From Priestia aryabhattai (lineage in GTDB: Bacteria; Bacillota; Bacilli; Bacillales; Bacillaceae_H): a DNA stretch of 64,000 nucleotides. The notes under the pieces were generated by a model. The model saw only the letters and a program-made list of their open reading frames with translations. It was not told the DNA's origin and did no database searches. The position numbers and the translations under genes are program-made. Location: the NCBI RefSeq assembly GCF_023715685.1, contig NZ_JAMBOQ010000001.1:744001-808000 (forward strand), in the 5' to 3' direction. Positions 45,473-54,539 of the stretch are shown in pieces (within the stretch, counting starts at the first letter, position 1; the number at the start of each line of letters is the position of its first letter).

Positions 45473-46660
45473 TTAAGGACGTTCAACGATTGTTGCAACG
45501 CCTTGGCCTCCGCCAATACATAACGTTGCTAACCCAAGTTTTGCGTCGCGTTTTTGCATTTCATGAATGAGTGAAACAAGGACACGTGTACCACTTGCAC
45601 CAATAGGATGTCCAAGAGCAATTGCTCCACCATTTACGTTTAAAATATCATGGTTAAATTGAAGTTCACGATCCACAGCGATTGACTGTGCAGCGAATGC
45701 TTCGTTTGCTTCTACTAATTGAACATCTTCTAATGAAACAGCAGCTTTTTCCAGCGCCTTTTTCACTGCACTTACAGGACCGATTCCCATAATGCTTGGG
45801 TCTACTCCGGCAGTTGCATTAGCTTTAATAGACACTAATGGTGTTAGGCCTAACTCGTCTGCTTTTTTACGGCTCATTACCACTACTGCAGCTGCACCGT
45901 CATTAATACCAGATGCATTACCAGCTGTTACAGAACCGTCTTTTTTGAAGGCCGGACGTAGTTTCCCTAGACTTTCAGCCGTTGTGCCTGCGCGTGGGAA
46001 CTCATCTTGTTCAAAAATTGTTACTTGGCCTTTTCTTCCAGGCACTTCTACCGGTACAATTTCATCTGCGAAACGACCAGATTGAATAGCTGCTTCTGCT
46101 TTTTGCTGACTTGAAGCTGCAAACGCATCTTGTTCGTCGCGAGTAATTTCATATTTATCACACAGGTTTTCAGCTGTAACGCCCATATGGTAGTCGTTAA
46201 ATGCACACCATAATCCATCTTGAATCATGCTGTCGACTACTTTTTGATCGCCCATTTTAAACCCGTTGCGTGCATTTTTTAATAAGTATGGTGCTTGGCT
46301 CATGTTTTCCATTCCACCAGCAACAATCACATCAGCATCCCCAGCAAGAATCGCCTGTGTAGCGAGATGTACTGCTTTTAGTCCTGATCCGCATACTTTA
46401 TTGATGGTTAATGCTGAAACAGTTTCAGGTAAACCTGCTGCTAAAGTTGCTTGTCGTGCTGGATTTTGTCCTAAACCTGCTTGTAAGACATTTCCCATAA
46501 TAACTTCATCTACTTCGTTTGCTGATACCCCTGCTTTGTTTAAAGCTTCTTTAATTACAGTACCACCTAAAGTTGTTGCGGATACATTTTGTAAGCTTCC
46601 CCCAAAGCTGCCGATTGCTGTACGTACAGCGCTTACAATGACTACTTCTGTTTGACCCAT
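45473..46660 (-). CDS. Acetyl-CoA C-acetyltransferase (thiolase)
   Basis: 395 residues. Acyl-accepting Cys in [14 protein letters not shown] (about residue 88), [10 protein letters not shown] with catalytic His, and C-terminal LCIGGGQG with the proton-transfer Cys. Splits acetoacetyl-CoA to two acetyl-CoA, or the reverse. Together with scoAB and HMG-CoA lyase it completes conversion of leucine-derived HMG-CoA or free acetoacetate to acetyl-CoA. Confidence 0.93.
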   Translation of the reverse strand: MGQTEVVIVSAVRTAIGSFGGSLQNVSATTLGGTVIKEALNKAGVSANEVDEVIMGNVLQAGLGQNPARQATLAAGLPETVSALTINKVCGSGLKAVHLATQAILAGDADVIVAGGMENMSQAPYLLKNARNGFKMGDQKVVDSMIQDGLWCAFNDYHMGVTAENLCDKYEITRDEQDAFAASSQQKAEAAIQSGRFADEIVPVEVPGRKGQVTIFEQDEFPRAGTTAESLGKLRPAFKKDGSVTAGNASGINDGAAAVVVMSRKKADELGLTPLVSIKANATAGVDPSIMGIGPVSAVKKALEKAAVSLEDVQLVEANEAFAAQSIAVDRELQFNHDILNVNGGAIALGHPIGASGTRVLVSLIHEMQKRDAKLGLATLCIGGGQGVATIVERP

Positions 46661-46772
46661 GTCGAAAACCTCTCCTTACTGTTTGATTACTGTGATTAAC
46701 TGTCACCTGTATTACTTTCGACATCGCTTGCGAAATTCCTCTTTTTTTGTAAAAATTTATAATTTTTATTGA

Positions 46773-46796
46773 ATTTTAATTTTTTAGAATTAAAAT
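46773..46796. repeat. 9+9 inverted repeat between thiolase and HMG-CoA lyase
   Basis: ATTTTAATT, 6-nt spacer, AATTAAAAT: perfect arms in the divergent promoter region. Possible operator; pure AT composition lowers its weight. Confidence 0.35.
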
Positions 46797-46803
46797 AAGT
46801 ATT

Positions 46804-46817
46804 AGTAAGCGTTTACA
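46804..46817. promoter_or_regulatory. cre (CcpA) site before HMG-CoA lyase
   Basis: AGTAAGCGTTTACA matches 13 of 14 cre positions and is nearly palindromic. It lies 21 nt before the lyase ATG. Confidence 0.65.
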
Positions 46818-46837
46818 TTGCGGAAGGGGAGCGGTTT

Positions 46838-47734
46838 ATGGGATTTCCTGAAAAAGTAACAATTATAGAAGTTGGTCCACGGGATGGACTTCAAAATGAA
46901 AAAAATTTTGTTCCAACTGATAAAAAAATTAATTTTATCAAAAAATTAAAAGAAGCTGGACTATCCGAAATAGAAATTACATCCTTTGTTTCTCCAAAAT
47001 GGGTTCCTCAAATGAAAGATGCTTCTACTGTTGCAAATACATTTCAGCCTGATACATGCCGAAACATCGTACTTGTGCCGAATCAAAAAGGCTTGGAAAA
47101 AGCACTGCAAGCTGATTGCCGCTCCGTTGCGCTGTTTATTGGCGTAAGCGATACCTTTAATCAAAAAAATATTAACAAAAACACCAAAGAAGCTGTACAA
47201 ACGCTGCTCCCTCTCATTCAACAGCTTAAGCAGCAAGAATGTTTTATTCGAACTTGCGTTTCCACCGCCTTTTATTGCCCGTATGAAGGAAAAATAAATG
47301 AACGCGACGTGCTGACTCTTTGCGAAAGCTTTGTGGAAGCTGGAGTGGATGAGCTAAGCGTTGCTGATACAATTGGCATGGCAAATCCTAAAGATGTATT
47401 TTCACTTTTCTCGAAATTAAAACAAAGCTTTCCCCACACGTTACTTGCTGCGCACTTTCACGATACGAGAGGATTAGCCATTGCAAATATCTACGCAGCT
47501 CTGCAAGCCGGTATTAACAGGTTCGATTCATCCGCTGGCGGGTTAGGTGGATGTCCATTCGCTAAGGGAGCAACAGGAAACGTAGCTACGGAAGATCTTG
47601 TCTTTATGCTTCATGAAATGGGTATCTCCACTTCTATTAATGAAGAAAAGCTGCTCGAAGCGGTCGCTTTTATCGCTCCTTACATTTCAAGACCGATTGA
47701 AAGCAAGCAATACTCTTTGTTTGCACAGCGTTAA
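46838..47734 (+). CDS. Hydroxymethylglutaryl-CoA lyase
   Basis: 298 residues (like YngG of B. subtilis). HMGL-like TIM barrel: EVGPRDGLQNEKNFVP, metal and active-site residues in HFHDTRG, and the family signature AGGLGGCPFAKGATGN with the catalytic Cys. Cleaves HMG-CoA to acetoacetate and acetyl-CoA, the last step of leucine breakdown. Transcribed divergently from the thiolase. B. subtilis carries yngG elsewhere, so this copy belongs to an inserted module. Confidence 0.93.
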   Translation: MGFPEKVTIIEVGPRDGLQNEKNFVPTDKKINFIKKLKEAGLSEIEITSFVSPKWVPQMKDASTVANTFQPDTCRNIVLVPNQKGLEKALQADCRSVALFIGVSDTFNQKNINKNTKEAVQTLLPLIQQLKQQECFIRTCVSTAFYCPYEGKINERDVLTLCESFVEAGVDELSVADTIGMANPKDVFSLFSKLKQSFPHTLLAAHFHDTRGLAIANIYAALQAGINRFDSSAGGLGGCPFAKGATGNVATEDLVFMLHEMGISTSINEEKLLEAVAFIAPYISRPIESKQYSLFAQR

Positions 47735-47802
47735 AAATTAGGTTTTTAGGAGAGCGATGCTATAATAAATAATAGCTATATTAACAAAAGGAGCCGCTAA
47801 TC

Positions 47803-48714
47803 ATGAAAAAATGGCTATTATTAATAGGAAGTGCTTTCGGAGCATTTGTCGCTCTTGGCATCTTTTTTACAAATCAAATGATGTATATCCGTAAAAAGAC
47901 CGACAAAGTAATTATTGACCGCGATACGGAAGATGGCTTTTATGATGAGAAAGTCTATAACACTCTTCCTAAAGAAGCATTTGTGCTTCCTTCTTCTCTA
48001 GGCTATAACATAGCTGGGACCGTTATTAAACAACACGACAACAACCGATTTATGATTCTTTCGCACGGAGTTACAGTTCATTCACTGAACTCTATGAAAT
48101 ATGCTCGGCTTTTTCTAAAGCTTGGATGGAACGTCGTCCTTTATGATCACCGCCGTCACGGCAAGTCTGAAGGGAAAACAACGAGCTACGGCTATTATGA
48201 AAAGCTGGACCTTCAATCCGTTGTTCACTGGGCAAAAGAACAATTCGGTTCAACTATTTCCCTTGGTATTCACGGGGAGTCTATGGGAGCTGCGACCACT
48301 CTTTTGTATGCTGGAATGGAAGATGGAGCGGATTTTTATATTGTCGACTGCCCTTTTTCTGACTTGGAAGAACTTCTTGCCTATCGTCTAAAACAAGATT
48401 TCCACCTACCCAAACAGCTTGTGATGCCAGCAGCTAATATTATTTTAAAATGGCGAGAAGGCTATTCATTTAAGGACGTATCACCCATTTCAGTCGTAGA
48501 TCAAATCAAACATCCTGTTCTGTTTATTCATAGTAAAGAAGATGACTATATTCTTCCTAAAATGACGGAGCAGCTGCATGCCAAAAAAATGGGAGCAAAG
48601 CGGATGTATTTGGCACCTGTAGGCACTCATGCCCGCTCGTATGCTGATAATCCAGGGGAATATGAACAAGTTATTGAATCATTTTTAGAAAAAATACAAA
48701 AAGAAGCGCTTTAA
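47803..48714 (+). CDS. yqkD: Alpha/beta hydrolase YqkD
   Basis: 303 residues. N-terminal membrane anchor or signal (about residues 1-22), then alpha/beta hydrolase: ILSHGVTVHSLNS oxyanion region, nucleophile Ser in GIHGESMGAATTLL, Asp in SKEDDYILP and His in VGTHARSY. Substrate unknown. AAAGGAG before the ATG. Its stop lies in the loop of the shared terminator with yqkB. Confidence 0.88.
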   Translation: MKKWLLLIGSAFGAFVALGIFFTNQMMYIRKKTDKVIIDRDTEDGFYDEKVYNTLPKEAFVLPSSLGYNIAGTVIKQHDNNRFMILSHGVTVHSLNSMKYARLFLKLGWNVVLYDHRRHGKSEGKTTSYGYYEKLDLQSVVHWAKEQFGSTISLGIHGESMGAATTLLYAGMEDGADFYIVDCPFSDLEELLAYRLKQDFHLPKQLVMPAANIILKWREGYSFKDVSPISVVDQIKHPVLFIHSKEDDYILPKMTEQLHAKKMGAKRMYLAPVGTHARSYADNPGEYEQVIESFLEKIQKEAL

Positions 48715-48726
48715 AGCGCTTCTTTT
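48699..48726. terminator. Bidirectional terminator shared by yqkD and yqkB
   Basis: AAAAGAAGCGCT/AGCGCTTCTTTT palindrome; both genes end inside it and their coding ends overlap by four bases. Confidence 0.85.
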
Positions 48727-49049
48727 GTTTTATCGATAAATGACATGCGCGGATTTAAAATTTGAGAAGGACATTTTAGCATAAAAGTATATGCACTTTC
48801 ATTGTAATCAATCGTCATATTATCATCTAAAAATACTTGCTTTGTTTTTTCGACAAGAACAGGAACAAAATTTGTCTCGATGGTTACATCATCGCCCTCT
48901 TTTTCATCAACAATCCATAGCGTCGTTACACCGCTCACAACACAGCCGCATCCATCCGTATCGTATTTTAATTTTAAATACAGTAAAGAATCTTTCCCGT
49001 ACTTTTCTTGTACTTTTGCTATCGCTTTATCAGTAAAGGTAATATTCAT
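48711..49049 (-). CDS. yqkB: YqkB, HesB/IscA-like iron-sulfur biosynthesis family protein
   Basis: 112 residues. Opening MNITFTDKAIAKVQEKYG and YDTDGCGCVVSG give a Cys-x-Cys instead of the standard IscA cysteine set; one more Cys in LKCPSQILNPRM. Proposed role in Fe-S assembly is by family only. Confidence 0.82.
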   Translation of the reverse strand: MNITFTDKAIAKVQEKYGKDSLLYLKLKYDTDGCGCVVSGVTTLWIVDEKEGDDVTIETNFVPVLVEKTKQVFLDDNMTIDYNESAYTFMLKCPSQILNPRMSFIDKTKEAL

Positions 49050-49179
49050 TTTCCTTTAACTCCTTTTAAACTAATTGTATAAACAAACGAAAATTGCTTA
49101 TATAATGAGTATAATACACATCTCGCTTTCATTAAACTCTGGCGCTTCATATAGATGTGTACAAAAAGGAGGTTTTTCT

Positions 49180-49395
49180 ATGTCAAAAGTACAAATTAAA
49201 GTAATGGATAACGGCTCTTTCCGTGTCACTGGAGACGTTGAATTAATTGATGCAGACGGCAACAAATTTGAAACAAAGCCGACATTTTCACTATGCCGAT
49301 GTGGCCAGTCGCAAAAGATGCCCTTTTGCGACGGAAATCATAAAGGGAAATTCGACTCTTGTGTGCGCGCTGCAAAAATTTTAGACGAGCAGTAG
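49180..49395 (+). CDS. CDGSH iron-sulfur domain protein
   Basis: 71 residues from the ATG at 49180 (AAAGGAGG). CDGSH motif CRCGQSQKMPFCDGNHKGKF supplies three Cys and one His for a 2Fe-2S cluster. Small soluble electron or cluster carrier; precise partner unknown. Single gene between yqkB and yqjQ. Confidence 0.9.
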   Translation: MSKVQIKVMDNGSFRVTGDVELIDADGNKFETKPTFSLCRCGQSQKMPFCDGNHKGKFDSCVRAAKILDEQ

Positions 49396-49446
49396 ATTCA
49401 TAGAAATACAACCTTACTGAACGAAAGCATTAACGCAAAACATTGG

Positions 49447-49475
49447 TAACCTGTGGTTAAAGCACAGGTTATTTT
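49447..49475 (+). terminator. Terminator after the CDGSH gene
   Basis: TAACCTGTG/CACAGGTTA with a 7-nt loop and TTTTC; the U tract is short. It may also serve yqjQ in the other direction. Confidence 0.55.
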
Positions 49476-50263
49476 CTATTAAACGCATCCCCTGCCAATT
49501 TTTCTACGAGCCCTGGGGCAAGCTGATACATCTTCGAACCTATGTTCATCCACTTAGGCAAGTTGACTTCTCGTTTTGGTTTCCCAATAATATGGACCGT
49601 TTTTTCAGCTACGTATTGAGGTGTTAACATAAACTTTTCTACACTTTTTTCATAGTTTCCTGATTGATCTGCTATTGAAAAGAAGTTGGTTTGAATAGGA
49701 CCTGGATTCACTGCGGTCACATAGATATCTGTTTTCGCTAATTCCATTCGCAAGCTGTTGGTAAACCCTAGCACGGCATGTTTAGAAGCTGAATAGCCAC
49801 TGGATTTAGGCGTTGCAAGTTTGCCTGCTTGAGAAGCAATGTTAATAATATGTCCTTTGTTTTCTTTTAGCATATAAGCTAAAATTTCTTGTGTACATGC
49901 AATTAATCCAATAACATTGACTTGAAACATTGATGCAATTGTCGAAATAGATGCTTCTTTCACTTCTTCAAATACACCAAAGCCTGCATTATTAATCAGC
50001 ACATCAACACGCTTAATTTCACTCATCATTTTCTGAACAACTCTTTTGACTTCCTCTACGTTCGCTACGTCAGCTCTATATATGTAAGAGGTAATCCCAT
50101 ACTTTTGACTAATTTGCTCAGCTACTCGCTGCAGCTTTTCTTCTGTACGTGCAAGTAAAACGGGGACGCCCCCTCTTTTGGCTACTTCATAAGCTAAATG
50201 TTCTCCAAGACCTCCTGAAGCGCCTGTAATCACGACATGTTGGTTCTTTAACGAGGATTTCAA
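49469..50263 (-). CDS. yqjQ: Short-chain dehydrogenase/reductase YqjQ
   Basis: 264 residues from a TTG at 50263 with AAGGTGTG upstream. SDR motifs: GASGGLGEHLA (TGxxxGxG), NNAGFG, catalytic Ser and YSASKHA (YxxxK). Substrate unknown. Sits 23 nt after yqjP, as in B. subtilis. The start is uncertain: a GTG nine bases upstream is possible. Confidence 0.85.
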   Translation of the reverse strand: MKSSLKNQHVVITGASGGLGEHLAYEVAKRGGVPVLLARTEEKLQRVAEQISQKYGITSYIYRADVANVEEVKRVVQKMMSEIKRVDVLINNAGFGVFEEVKEASISTIASMFQVNVIGLIACTQEILAYMLKENKGHIINIASQAGKLATPKSSGYSASKHAVLGFTNSLRMELAKTDIYVTAVNPGPIQTNFFSIADQSGNYEKSVEKFMLTPQYVAEKTVHIIGKPKREVNLPKWMNIGSKMYQLAPGLVEKLAGDAFNRK

Positions 50264-50286
50264 ATATAACACACCTTTTTTATAAG

Positions 50287-51243
50287 TTAAGAGCACACAG
50301 AATAAATAAGCGTACTTCCTTTTTCAAGTGTACTGATTTTATTTGCATCTTCTAAAAAATCGAGCTGACCAATTGTTTCAGAAAGAGTTAGCCCTAGTTC
50401 TTTTTCATAAATAGTAGGAAATAGCTGTTTGCAAATATCAAACGCTGTTTGAGGGCATTCTTTTATCATGCTAAGTACTTTATCCGCTCGGTCGCTCTGC
50501 TTTTGTAACCTCTCTTGTACAAGTTCACGAACATGTAACACTTCATCTCCATGACCTGTATAGATACAGTTTATCTCTAAGTCAAGCAGCCGTCTTAATG
50601 AATGATTATATTGAAGAAGCGTTTTAGGTCGCTCGCCGCTTGGTTTCATAGGAGGTTCAATAAGCGGATTAGATGAAATATGCTTTAACAGCAAATCTCC
50701 TCCAATCATAACCGCTGTTCTTTCATTGTATAATGCAATATGGCTTTGAGCATGCCCCGGCACTTCAAGCACTTTCCAACTCTCTAGGCCCGGAATGTAA
50801 TCTCCTTCCTGTACAGAGGTTGTAAGAGAACGGTGACATGAATACTTCATTGATGCTTTTAAACGTTTTAAATAGGGGCGAAACCTTTCATCTACGCCGG
50901 CTTTCATAAAGTGATCTTCAAAAAACGCATCGTACCACTCAAAAAAATTCGGATTTTGGGAGATCCAAGGCTGATTTTTCGCATGACCGACTATGGCGAT
51001 ATCTTTATCAAAGAAATCAAGCATTCCTACGTGATCAGGATGGTGATGGGTTAGGACAACTTGCTTAATATCATCTGGTTTTAATCCTATTTCATTAAGC
51101 TTTTCTTTAAATACAGACCACGCTGCATCCGTTTTAATACCAGCATCGACTAACGTAACGGTCTGACCTTTTATAACAAAAACATTCACATCTCCTACCG
51201 CAAAAGGAGTAGGCAGCACAATTTTATATAATTGCTCATTCAT
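50287..51243 (-). CDS. yqjP: Metallo-beta-lactamase fold hydrolase YqjP
   Basis: 318 residues. Zinc motif THHHPDHVG (HxHxDH), GHAQSHIAL, D in MIGGDLLL and YTGHGD. C-terminal winged-helix-like domain. Probably a hydrolase of a thioester or similar; not established. AAAGGAG before the ATG. Confidence 0.87.
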   Translation of the reverse strand: MNEQLYKIVLPTPFAVGDVNVFVIKGQTVTLVDAGIKTDAAWSVFKEKLNEIGLKPDDIKQVVLTHHHPDHVGMLDFFDKDIAIVGHAKNQPWISQNPNFFEWYDAFFEDHFMKAGVDERFRPYLKRLKASMKYSCHRSLTTSVQEGDYIPGLESWKVLEVPGHAQSHIALYNERTAVMIGGDLLLKHISSNPLIEPPMKPSGERPKTLLQYNHSLRRLLDLEINCIYTGHGDEVLHVRELVQERLQKQSDRADKVLSMIKECPQTAFDICKQLFPTIYEKELGLTLSETIGQLDFLEDANKISTLEKGSTLIYSVCS

Positions 51244-51337
51244 CTGTATCTTTGCTCCTTTACCATCGTATTTTCTTTTAAGTTTACACGATTTTTCCCG
51301 TTATTTATACAATTGCGTTCGTTTTCTGAAAATTACA

Positions 51338-51367
51338 TTGACATCCCTCTCTTTTTCATTGCATAAT
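51338..51367 (+). promoter_or_regulatory. Candidate sigma-A promoter of proI
   Basis: TTGACA (51338-51343), 18-nt spacer, CATAAT (51362-51367). It would give a leader of ~135 nt containing the hairpin at 51450-51482. Confidence 0.55.
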
Positions 51368-51449
51368 GACAGAAATATAGTGAAGTTTTATTCATATCTT
51401 TAGATAACTATGCATTTTATAAAGAAGAGATACACAAACACAAACCTTT

Positions 51450-51481
51450 AACAGATACTGAAATCTCAGTATCTGTTTTCA
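51450..51481 (+). promoter_or_regulatory. Terminator-like hairpin in the proI leader
   Basis: AACAGATACTGA/TCAGTATCTGTT perfect 12-bp stem with a 4-nt loop, followed by TTC. It lies between the proI promoter and the ribosome site. No T-box sequence (AGGGTGG...) was found, so the control mechanism is unknown. Confidence 0.5.
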
Positions 51482-51511
51482 TTGGATAGCAAATGACTGG
51501 AGGAACTTTAA

Positions 51512-52360
51512 ATGAAAACGGATTTAAACATCGCCTTTATTGGAGCTGGATCAATGTCTGAAGCCATGATCTCAGGGCTGCTGTCAGATAAAAAGCTTCG
51601 CCCCAATCAAATCACCGTAACGAATCATAGCAACGATAAAAGACTTCACGAGCTTCGAAACGCCTATGGGATTAACATTACGCGTAATCATGCCTTGTTA
51701 ATCGAAAAAAGCGATATCGTTGTGCTTGCTATTAAACCAAAAGACGTAGCGGAAAGCATCGATACGATTAAGTCCTATATTCGTCCGCACCACCTCGTTC
51801 TCTCTGTTTTAGCAGGTGTATCGACTGCCACAATTGTGAACTTGTTTGACCAAGAAATAGCGGTTGTAAGAGCTATGCCAAATACATCTGCCTCTATTGG
51901 ATTATCGGCTACAGCCATTGCACCCGGCAAGTTTGCTACAGCAGAGCATATGAACGTTACTACTGCTTTATTTGAAACGATTGGTACGGTTACAACTGTA
52001 GAGGAAGAGCAGCTTCACGCTGTAACAGGACTATCTGGAAGCGGACCAGCGTACGTCTATTATCTAGTAGAAGCAATGGAAAAAGCAGCTGAAAAACAAG
52101 GCTTGGATACGTCAGTGTCAAATGAACTAATTCTTCAAACTCTTATCGGTGCTGCCGAAATGCTGAAACAGTCACCTAAAACGCCAGCCGTACTTCGAAA
52201 AGAAGTGATGAGTCCTGGCGGTACAACAGAAGCAGGAATCGAACAGCTTATTTCTCATAACTTCCAAGAAGCCATGATGCAGTGTATTGAACAAGCTACA
52301 ATTCGCTCTAAATATTTAGGAGATACGATTGACGAAAAAATCGCGAGTAAACGTTCGTAA
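51512..52360 (+). CDS. proI: Pyrroline-5-carboxylate reductase ProI
   Basis: 282 residues. N-terminal NAD(P) motif FIGAGSMSEAMISGL, VRAMPNTSASIG, GLSGSGPAYVY and the C-terminal MSPGGTTEAGI typical of P5C reductase. Final step of proline synthesis. GGAGG before the ATG. Confidence 0.95.
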   Translation: MKTDLNIAFIGAGSMSEAMISGLLSDKKLRPNQITVTNHSNDKRLHELRNAYGINITRNHALLIEKSDIVVLAIKPKDVAESIDTIKSYIRPHHLVLSVLAGVSTATIVNLFDQEIAVVRAMPNTSASIGLSATAIAPGKFATAEHMNVTTALFETIGTVTTVEEEQLHAVTGLSGSGPAYVYYLVEAMEKAAEKQGLDTSVSNELILQTLIGAAEMLKQSPKTPAVLRKEVMSPGGTTEAGIEQLISHNFQEAMMQCIEQATIRSKYLGDTIDEKIASKRS

Positions 52361-52365
52361 AGGTT

Positions 52366-52398
52366 AACCTCTTTCTAAAAAACGAAAGAGGTTTTTTT
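52366..52398 (+). terminator. Terminator of proI
   Basis: AACCTCTTTC/GAAAGAGGTT stem then TTTTTA, directly past the stop. Confidence 0.88.
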
Positions 52399-52497
52399 AT
52401 GATTAAAAATGGATAAGCAGATTATGCGAAAGAAAATTCAATGCGGTGATATAATAACTTTTGTTTAGAGTATCGAAATAATTGGAGGTTAAACCGA

Positions 52498-53514
52498 ATG
52501 ACAACAAAACTATTTTCACCTTATACAGTGAAAGATGTAACATTAAAAAACCGAATTGTAATGTCACCAATGTGCATGTATTCATGCGAAAAGGAAGACG
52601 GCGTAGTAACCGATTTTCATATGGTTCACTACACAACTCGTGCGGTTGGACAAGTAGGTCTCATTATGGTTGAAGCCTCAGCTGTCGTGCCACAAGGTCG
52701 TATTTCAGCTCAAGACCTGGGAATTTGGAATGATAAGCAAAGAGACGGATTAACAAAACTTGTGACACAGCTAAAAGAAAACGGTGCAAAAACGGCCATT
52801 CAACTTGCACACGCAGGACGTAAAGCAACTGTTGAAGGCGATATTTATGCTCCTTCTGCTATTGCTTTTGATGATAAAAGTAAAAAACCGGTGGAAATGA
52901 CCACAGAACAAATTCATGAAACGATTTCTGCCTTTAAAGAAAGCGCTCGACGCTCAAAAGAAGCTGGGTTTGATATTATCGAACTTCACGCGGCACACGG
53001 TTATTTAGTACATCAATTCCTATCACCGCTAAGCAATAAGCGCAGCGACGAATATGGCGGCAGCGCAGAAAATCGCTATCGTTTCTTAAAGGAAATTATT
53101 GAAGCTGTGAAGACAGAGTGGGACGGTCCTTTATTTGTCCGCGTTTCTGCTTCTGACTATACAGAAGGCGGATTAACAGTAGATGATCACGTTGCATTTG
53201 CAAAATGGATGAAAGAACAAGGCGTCGACTTAATTGATGTTAGTTCCGGTGCTCTTGTACATGCTCCAATCAACGTATACCCTGGCTATCAAGTGCCGTT
53301 TGCAGATAAAATTAAGCAGCAAGCGAATATTGATACAGGCGCAGTTGGGTTAATTACAACTGGACGACAAGCAGAAGAGATTCTGCAAAGCGAACGCGCT
53401 GATTTAATTTTTGTTGCGCGCGAACTTCTACGCGATCCGTACTTCCCGCGCACAGCGGCAAAAGAACTAAATGAAACACTTTCAGCACCCGTTCAGTACG
53501 AACGCGGATGGTAA
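52498..53514 (+). CDS. namA: NADPH dehydrogenase NamA (YqjM, old yellow enzyme)
   Basis: 338 residues. OYE fold: SPMCMYS (the thermophilic-like Cys that tunes FMN), [38 protein letters not shown] and [12 protein letters not shown]. Reduces enones and nitro compounds with NADPH. TGGAGG before the ATG. Confidence 0.95.
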   Translation: MTTKLFSPYTVKDVTLKNRIVMSPMCMYSCEKEDGVVTDFHMVHYTTRAVGQVGLIMVEASAVVPQGRISAQDLGIWNDKQRDGLTKLVTQLKENGAKTAIQLAHAGRKATVEGDIYAPSAIAFDDKSKKPVEMTTEQIHETISAFKESARRSKEAGFDIIELHAAHGYLVHQFLSPLSNKRSDEYGGSAENRYRFLKEIIEAVKTEWDGPLFVRVSASDYTEGGLTVDDHVAFAKWMKEQGVDLIDVSSGALVHAPINVYPGYQVPFADKIKQQANIDTGAVGLITTGRQAEEILQSERADLIFVARELLRDPYFPRTAAKELNETLSAPVQYERGW

Positions 53515-53543
53515 AAAAAGACGAGGATATCCTCGTCTTTTTT
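53515..53543. terminator. Bidirectional terminator between namA and rnz
   Basis: AAAAAGACGAGGA-TATCC centred palindrome (AAAAAAGACGAGG/CCTCGTCTTTTTT) between convergent stops. Confidence 0.9.
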
Positions 53544-54471
53544 ATGAAATCGTAAACCTTTTTAAGTCTTCTGCTATATCGGTATTCGGAAAAATTTCTT
53601 TTGCCCCTTCTGCTAACCGGCTGACTGCATCTCCTTGGTAACGCGAACTAATATGAGATAAAATAAGACGCTCGGCCGATGCTGTTTTAGCAATTTCAGC
53701 GGCTTCTTTTGCAGTGGAATGAAAATAGTTGTAAGCCAGCTCTTCATCTCCCGCTGCAAAAGTAGCTTCATGGATTAACACATTCGCATGCATAGCAAGC
53801 TGAACACTTTGCGTACACATTCTTGTATCTCCTAAAACCGTGATAACCTTCCCTTTTTTAGGCTCTCCTACAAACTCTTGTCCATTAATAAGACGCCCAT
53901 CTTTTAATACTACTTCTTTCCCTTCTTTTAACTGCTGATAGTGAGGCCCTGGGGGAATACTCATCTCTTTTAAACGCTGAACGTCCAGTGATCCTGGCAA
54001 ATCTTTTTCGACAACTCGATATCCATAAGATAAAATGCCATGTTCAAGTTTGCCAAACTCCACTGAAAAAGTTTCATCTTCAAAAATCGTTCCACTTTCA
54101 CTTTCCTCTTCTATTTCAACAATCTCTAGAGGATATTGCAGGTGAGTTTGACTTACAGCCAGCGTGACTTCAATAAATTCTTTAATTCCTTTTGGTCCGT
54201 ATACAGTAAGCAGTGATTCTCCGCCTTGAAACGAACGGCTTCCAAGGAGTCCAGGTAATCCGTAAATATGATCACCGTGAAGGTGCGTAATAAAAATTTT
54301 CTCAATTCGCCTCGGTTTAACGGTTGTATGTAAAATTTGATGCTGTGTTGCTTCCCCGCAATCAAAAAGCCACACCGCCCCTCTTTCTTGCAAAAGTTCG
54401 AGCGCAAGAGATGAAACATTCCGCTGTTTTGCCGGTACTCCTGCACCCGTTCCTAAAAATAACAATTCCAT
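53542..54471 (-). CDS. rnz: Ribonuclease Z
   Basis: 309 residues. Metallo-beta-lactamase fold: [35 protein letters not shown] (HxHxDH), GDTRMC and LSHISSRY. Endonucleolytic 3' maturation of tRNA. Follows namA convergently as in B. subtilis. Confidence 0.95.
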   Translation of the reverse strand: MELLFLGTGAGVPAKQRNVSSLALELLQERGAVWLFDCGEATQHQILHTTVKPRRIEKIFITHLHGDHIYGLPGLLGSRSFQGGESLLTVYGPKGIKEFIEVTLAVSQTHLQYPLEIVEIEEESESGTIFEDETFSVEFGKLEHGILSYGYRVVEKDLPGSLDVQRLKEMSIPPGPHYQQLKEGKEVVLKDGRLINGQEFVGEPKKGKVITVLGDTRMCTQSVQLAMHANVLIHEATFAAGDEELAYNYFHSTAKEAAEIAKTASAERLILSHISSRYQGDAVSRLAEGAKEIFPNTDIAEDLKRFTIS

Positions 54472-54496
54472 TTTCTACTTCCTCCTTCACACGCAC

Positions 54497-54529
54497 AAAA
54501 AGCCTGTAAGTATATTATACAGGCTTTTT
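54497..54529 (-). terminator. Terminator of mmsA-aminotransferase
   Basis: AAAAAGCCTGTA/TACAGGCTTTTT stem with a 9-nt loop, then TTTGTGCG on the minus strand. Confidence 0.85.
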
Positions 54530-54539
54530 GCAAACTTAC

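Noticed and set aside
45792..46655. Two plus-strand ORFs inside the thiolase gene
   Set aside because: Shadow frames of a conserved gene with no start signals.
51368..51511. T-box riboswitch before proI
   Set aside because: No conserved T-box sequence or specifier-loop features seen.
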